A stretch of 64,000 bases of DNA from NCBI RefSeq assembly GCF_028476545.1, contig NW_026732311.1:370501-434500 (forward strand). Direction: 5' to 3'. Both the position numbers and the translations under genes were made by a program. The DNA comes from Physella acuta (lineage: Eukaryota; Mollusca; Gastropoda; Physidae). A model generated the notes under the pieces. It ran no database searches. It had not been told where the DNA came from and was given only the letters and a program-made list of their open reading frames with translations. Every line of letters begins with the position of its first letter. Position 1 is the first letter of the stretch. Below, in pieces: positions 58,301 to 64,000 of the stretch.

Positions 58301-61300
58301 CATGGGAGCTGGGACTATTAACTGTTGGGGGTGTTGCTGCTGGGACTGAGCCTGCTGAAAGTGTTGTATACTGGCTTCAATTGCAGCAGGATTTACGATT
58401 GGAGCAGATCCAGTCGTCACAACATGTTGTTGCTGCTGGTGTGCAACATATTGGTGTTGCGTTGCAACTATTTGTTGAGGATTCATCATCTGGGGCCCAT
58501 CATCTCTAGAGCGCCTCTGTCCATAGCCTCCGCCCTGTTGAACAACACTTGCACTGTTGCTGCCATCTGCATTGCGTGGACTTGATCTAGAATTTCCTGC
58601 TCCAACAGAAACTGATGGCCTATCACTGGGTCTCTCTGACGCACTTCTTTCCAAAGTTTGACGATTGTTACGCTGAGCTCTTCCACTGTTATAAAAATGT
58701 ATTAACATAATTTAAATAAAGAAGACAGTTTTTAAAAAAAACTACAAATCAGTGAACCTCGACTCACTACATACCTGTTATTATAGCGATTTTGTGTGCC
58801 ACCAGCTGAAGGCATCATATGTTGCCTACCCATGTTGGGAGTGCGAATATGTTGTGGCTGCAATCCATTGCTTTGCATTATCTGAAATATTAAATCAACA
58901 TTCAATTTGACAATAGTTATAACAGATTGTTTTAGCTAATGAAAGCCAAGTAGTGTCACTGGGAATATAGTCAGCTTAATATTTCTTTACTATTTATATC
59001 TGGGAACTATTTGACTTCAAAACAAAACAAAATTTTGAAATTACCATTATCAAACTTATTTTCCATTGCATTCTTTTTGTAAATAGTAAGAACTTATATA
59101 AGATGCAAATGAAAAATCTGACTACATAACCAAGAATCAGCATGCAATGTGTTCGATGATTTCAAATAGAAAAAGGCCTTTTATTAAATTTGTGGCTAGG
59201 ACAAAACATGCCCATTGTATCAAGAAATCTTTAACTGAAAACTCCAGTCAATTATCTTTTTTAAATTTTTTGAAGATATCCTTATAATACAAATAGTTAG
59301 TTTTAAAAAAATGTAATTTAACTTGTGAATTTCATTACATGCTTGTTATATAGATTTTAAAACACTATTTTAAAATATGTATTATATTATTTCAATAAAA
59401 GGTCACAGAAATATCAGGTGCTAGTTGGGCAGTAGCTGTCACAAGCACACACACAAAGCAGGCTGGATCAAATTAGACATTATGCCCTGTTATTAACAAG
59501 AAATATGAATTTGAAGGGGGGCTTATGTTAATTAGATGAGGTCCAGTAAAACAATTTAAATTTATTTCTTTGTAAGTTCATTTAATAAAAATATATAAAA
59601 TTACATAAAAAAGAAATACTTGGTTTTAAAATAAGATTGGTTTTAGCAACAACAAAAAAAACTTCGGTAAAGGTATACAGGCCAATAAAAGAGAATTAAA
59701 AGGTAATAAGGATTCAAAGATGCTCATTTAATATTATGACTTGGGAATGAGGACGTATACAACTCTCATTGGCTACTTAGTTCTTTTATTTATAAAGAAG
59801 TTTTAATCATCACTGCAGCAGAGCACACCATGCTGCTTTGTGGTGTGTGTCATGCCTGGATAGCTCTACCTGCTGGCTAGCCGCTCGTCTCTGCCTGTAC
59901 GCCATACAGATGGCCTCAATACTCACTATTCCTGGATCCATTGCTGGTGCTTGTGGAGACCAACCTTGTGGAGCAATCATGTATTGCATGTATGTATTAG
60001 CTGCGGCCTGAAAATAAATTAGGAAGAATTCTTAAAGCGTCATTTTTTAAGTGTCAGATACAATTTACACTAAGCATCTTAATGTGCAAAGGGGCGTGAT
60101 GACATTAAGTTTGTAACACTAAGAAAACTTCCAAGCTAAATTTGAAGTTCCATTAAAATAAGGGTTTAAAATTTTTTTTTATCTTTACTAGGTGTATGAA
60201 AACACATAAAAATAAATAATTAAGCTTTCTTGACGGAATTGTTTGTCCTATCATAAAGCTGTTGTATTCATATGATACTTATATTAAAAGTAATTTCACA
60301 ACCACATCTAAGACTCTCTTGCAAACAAACTGAAATTACTTTGTTCCACATTCAAAATGGAAGTTACTACATACCTGTTGATAATACATCCCTGGTGATC
60401 CAGGCAGTAGTGAATGATAGACTGCTGGACTATACTGGTGTACCAAAGGTTGCGGCTGTTGTGGCTGAGCCAGTGCATTTGGTACAGCTGGTACAGCTGC
60501 CACACTCACAGAAGCCGCCTGCGCAGTCACTTGGTTTTGATGTGCTATTCTTCTTTGGTTAGATTCCTCTGATGAGGGAAAGTAGCCAGCGGCGGCCATT
60601 GTGCCAGATGACTTTATACAACACTGCAAAAAAAAAATTAAACACTTTAAACTATGATCAAATTTATCTGTCATTTTTAAACTCTTAACCTGGCTACACT
60701 ATCAAATTAGGAGAAAGTGAACACTGGGTTTCAGAAAAGATGAGCTTGTTTGACTTTTTCTTGATGAAGTGCAATATCTGGATTCTAGTTTGCTAAACAT
60801 TGCAATATTATAAAACAATCCTGAAAGAAATTCTCTGTGATACAGAGAAAATGAGGTTTTAGAAATATAATAAATTTATATACAAGAACGCCTAAAAAAA
60901 ACTCACCCCTATTGGATAGCCTTTATAATCTGCTTTTTGATTATGGAGTAAAAAGAAACTGTTCAAAGCAATAGATTCATCCTTGAAGCTCACATACCAA
61001 GTTGAGCATTTATCCTTGACCATAACAAACTCTATATGAGTTGGGGTTGGTGCCCCCATGTCTAGAATAAATTGCCTGACATCCTATAAAGACAAAAAAT
61101 GATTGTTTCAAGTTATTTTCATGATTAACAAATTGTAAATACAAGTAACTTATACATTTTCTAAATTAAAAAAATAATACATACCTCTTCAGTAGCAGTT
61201 GCAGGAAAGCCTCTTAAAGTTAATGTTTTTCTACACTGTGAAACCCTCACTTTGTTCCTTGATTCATTTAGTTCAAGAATAGAGCTTGCTAAAAATACAA

Positions 61301-64000
61301 AGTTACTATTTGTAAATACACTTATATCTGTTACTGTTTGTGTTAGCTATTAATTTAATAATTTAAACAATTTAAAAAAAAAAAAAAAATTATTCAAACT
61401 TACATTCCACAGCTTGTGCTAGTTGCTCATAGTTACTACAAATTGGTTTGATACGATTAAAATCCAAGAAAATGTCTAAGGGAATATACTTGTCAGGATC
61501 CATTTTCGAATTAAGAAATTTATCATTTGGCAAGTTCTCACTGTAATGAAAACATTTTAAAATTACTATTTGATGTTTTATTCTAAAACATTTGAATACT
61601 TAGAGCTGTGAGATAAAAGATAATTTAATTTAATAGAAAAAAATATTAAATCAATATCTGATAATAGAAAAAGTAAACTTACGCAGAGAAATAAAACTGC
61701 ATTTGCTTTCTGATAGGTTCAAGTACAGAATCAGGATATCTGACACCTGCAGAAAAAAATATATATTCTTGAATGATAGACTGGACAATACTGGTGTACC
61801 AAAGGCTGCGGCTGTTGTGGCTGTGATATTAATTACTCAAATAGAAGATTTAAGTTAAAATCCAACCTTCTCCTATAACATTTTGCTCCAAATCCTCTTC
61901 AACATCTTCATCTCCACCAACAGCATTAATAGATGCCCCAACTCCAGCTCCATTTGGCTGGCTGTCTGGTTCACCACCTCCATTACCTGCAGGTGATACT
62001 ATAAGCAACAAAAAGGTGATTTTTAAAATATTTTTTTGTCTTTAGACGACTAATACCTGATGTATTAAACATAGGAAAACAAATGAAACACTTTTAATTG
62101 TTTTTGTAGATCTTGATAACTTTCAAAATAAAGCTTTGAAGGGTTTTCATTTCAATTTTTTACAAGTGATTTGACTGAACTACCATCCTGAACAAAAATG
62201 TAATTTTTTTTAACAACTAGACAACACTTGAATGTGTGATAATTTCACATCAAATTATAGTTTTCACTTTATAAGTATAACTAATGCTACAAGATAGAAT
62301 CTATTTCAGACAAAATTCAATAAATGATACACTTAAATAATGGTTACAATTTTTAAAAATTACAATATCTTAAGTTAACACAAACATCTAAAAAGATCAA
62401 CTGCAATACTTTCACACTATAAACTATATTGCTTTTATTCTCAGCTACACTATCAACTATATTGCTTTTATTCTCAGCTACACTATAAACTATATTGCTT
62501 TTATTCTCAGCTACACTATAAACTATATTGCTTTTATTCTCAGCTACACTATCAACTATATTGCTTTTATTCTCAGCTACACTATAAACTATATTGCATT
62601 TATTCTCAGCTACAAGTCTAGTATACATTATATGAGTAGCTCTAATTCTAAGCTCAATCAGCAAATTCACAGAGTTCATAGCATACATACCAACTGGAGA
62701 AGATCCTTGACTTGGAATCCTAGTTTGCTGTTGCCTTAGTGATTGGCCACCATCAGTCACAGCCATAGGATAAGATGCCTGCTGGGGTGGAAGTTGTTGG
62801 GCAACCAGTGGATGACTGGGGAGACTGCCTGCAGCTAACAAGGACTGTGGAGCCATGTTAAGTCCTCCCAGCTGGGAGGCACCTTGGACCACAAGGCCCT
62901 GCATCTGATGGGAGCCCTGTGGCTGAGGGCCTGCTCCTCTGTGCATACTAGCACTGCTCCCACCAGCTGACACGCCGAATGTAGTGCCGTTTTGCTGGAT
63001 GTCTCCATTGGTCAACAGACCTGAAGCATCAATGAGAAAATGTTTTATTACTGATATCACAAACACTTTACTATTAGCTAAACTCACACAATGCAACTAT
63101 ATTGAATTGATTAAAAAAAAGTAAAAAAATAAAATATACTATTTTCAAGCTGCAAACATACCACTTTTCCATCAGAAAAAAAAATCCAATTTGGAATAAA
63201 TATATTTCTAAGACCTTATAGTAACATGATCCAATCAGTAGCTTTAAAAAGGGCACCAAAGAGTTTTCTGCTAACCTTGTGCGCTAAGCTCCTGTCCAAC
63301 AAAGTTGGCCTCAGCTGGAGATCTATCCCCTAGTTGTGACTGATGAAAAACAGGTGCTGAAGGGTTTAAATTTTTGGGAGATGTTGGATCCTAAAATGAA
63401 AATACAAAATATGACATGAAGACAAAAAATGTTCGCTAGAAATAAATAATGTGTGTGTAAAAATATTAAACCTTTTACTTACGTGTGATTGACGGAAAGG
63501 CTGAGCTGCAGGATTTAAATTCCTAGGAGAGGCAGGTGTCTGGAAAAAAAAAATTAATTTAAAAATTAATAAAAATGAATCATAACATTCTATGTGGATT
63601 CACTTATGGTCTGCCTTTAATCTGAAATAAAATTATACATTTACAATATATAATGTATTTATTTTGCAGCATATGTTTATAACCTTATCAGAGACATACT
63701 TTGATACACAATTGTGACCTGAAAGTTGAGCCCTATACTAAATCTCTTATTTCTTTGTTAGCATTTATTTTTAAAAATATTTTAAATTTTGTGACATTTT
63801 CAAATAAGTAAAGAAAATAAATTAAAATTGGTTCAACAGAGACCATTGGAAAACATTGGCAAAAAATCGGAAACACAAAAACAATAAACAGATAACTTGT
63901 AAATAAAAACAAATACATTTCTTGAACACAAAGATGGAATACAAAACTGAATTTGAAGATCTAAATATATAATACCACTCAAAGACTGCAACTTACAACG
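55390..64000 (-). CDS. LARP4: LARP4/LARP4B-like RNA-binding protein, 5' end beyond window
   Basis: Exons (- strand): 63539-63483, 63390-63276, 63020-62691, 61998-61867, 61746-61683, 61540-61404, 61288-61185, 61083-60907, 60623-60375, 60007-59870, 58881-58775, 58685-57891, 57102-57060, 56967-56854, 56576-56212, 56126-55940, 55788-55390. GT/AG and phases agree: 1170 codons plus stop. A donor at 63996-63991 suggests another exon from 63997 outward. In visible numbering: PAM2-like motifs NLNPAAQPF (res. 7-15) and NLNPSAPVF (26-34); La motif about 214-280 (RKQMQFYFSAENLPNDKFL); RRM-like domain to about 375 (LTLRGFPATATEEDV, WYVSFKDE); Gln/His-rich exon about 537-802; FPPLPGAA near 850; C-terminal APKPSYAQVAQ as in LARP4; Arg/Asn-rich tail. 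LARP4 proteins bind poly(A) and PABP and stabilise mRNA. Human LARP4 has one variant PAM2 with Trp; here there are two with Phe. Confidence 0.87.
59870..59926 (-). other. Alternative exon tail in the LARP4-like gene
   Basis: Exon 60007-59870 contains an internal GTGAGT donor after GGAATA (exon end 59927) besides the distal CAGCAG|GTAGAG donor at 59870. Both leave phase 0, so 19 residues (VSIEAICMAYRQRRAASQQ) may be optional. The internal donor fits the U1 consensus better. Confidence 0.5.
61774..61827 (-). repeat. Intronic copy of a LARP4-like exon fragment
   Basis: The + strand reads GAATGATAGACTG, then ATACTGGTGTACCAAAGG, then TGCGGCTGTTGTGGCTG, the same as exon 60623-60375 at about 60412-60470 with small changes and a short deletion. 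It sits in a different, upstream intron (between exons 61998-61867 and 61746-61683) in the same orientation. Confidence 0.8.
62422..62622 (-). repeat. 33-bp intronic repeat, about six copies
   Basis: The + strand unit is ACTATATTGCTTTTATTCTC plus AGCTACACTATAA/C. On the - strand it reads in frame as VAENKSNIV(Y/D)S, and this frame continues from the preceding LARP4-like exon (63020-62691) through the intron to a stop near 62353. Copies differ mainly at one A/C site. Confidence 0.9.

Noticed and set aside
57880-58585. Several + strand frames rich in Val, Ala, Gly and Leu
   Set aside because: Antisense shadows of the Gln/His-rich LARP4 exon 58685-57891.

Overview
The window looks like nuclear DNA of a mollusc, most likely a pulmonate freshwater snail. 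That is an inference from AT-rich DNA, intron-rich genes with GT/AG introns, stretches saturated with AGATCT/TCTAGA/CTAG words, dense short hAT-type transposons with long G or C runs, and tRNA-derived SINEs. I see no bacterial genes, CRISPR, rRNA or retrovirus-like element.

Three protein genes are supported by spliced reading frames whose exon phases all agree. (1) An NBR1-like selective-autophagy receptor on the + strand, 17 coding exons at 11117-27464, 1508 residues: PB1, ZZ zinc finger, LIR, coiled coil, Trp-rich segment and UBA. The FW (four-tryptophan) domain of NBR1 was not found. (2) A claudin/PMP22-like four-helix membrane protein on the - strand, four coding exons at 36488-32781, 247 residues. 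(3) A LARP4/4B-like RNA-binding protein on the - strand, 17 complete coding exons from 63539 to 55390 (1170 residues visible), whose 5' end lies beyond the right edge. It has two PAM2-like motifs on consecutive exons, a La motif with RRM-like domain, Gln/His-rich low-complexity segments and the conserved C-terminal PSYAQV segment. An unexplained 213-codon ORF with a good start context follows the LARP4 stop on the same strand.

Layout: 1-11 kb is repeat-rich intergenic DNA; 11-29.4 kb is the NBR1-like gene and its 3' flank; 29.4-36.5 kb is the convergent claudin-like gene; 36.5-46.9 kb is a second transposon-dense intergenic block with several cleanly dated nested insertions (8-bp target duplications); 46.9-64 kb is almost free of transposons and holds the LARP4-like gene with a long AT-rich 3' flank.

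The most striking observation is in the NBR1-like gene. At five separate exon borders the splice junction itself, with flanking intron and exon, has been tandemly duplicated. Two cases have become arrays: about ten copies of a 5' splice site at 18.8-19.4 kb, and 41 acceptor-bearing positions spaced 94 bp apart at 22.5-26.35 kb. Translation through upstream copies of the large array reaches a stop, so splice-site choice could decide whether a full-length receptor is made. I know of no described class of splice-junction satellites, but I could not search for one.
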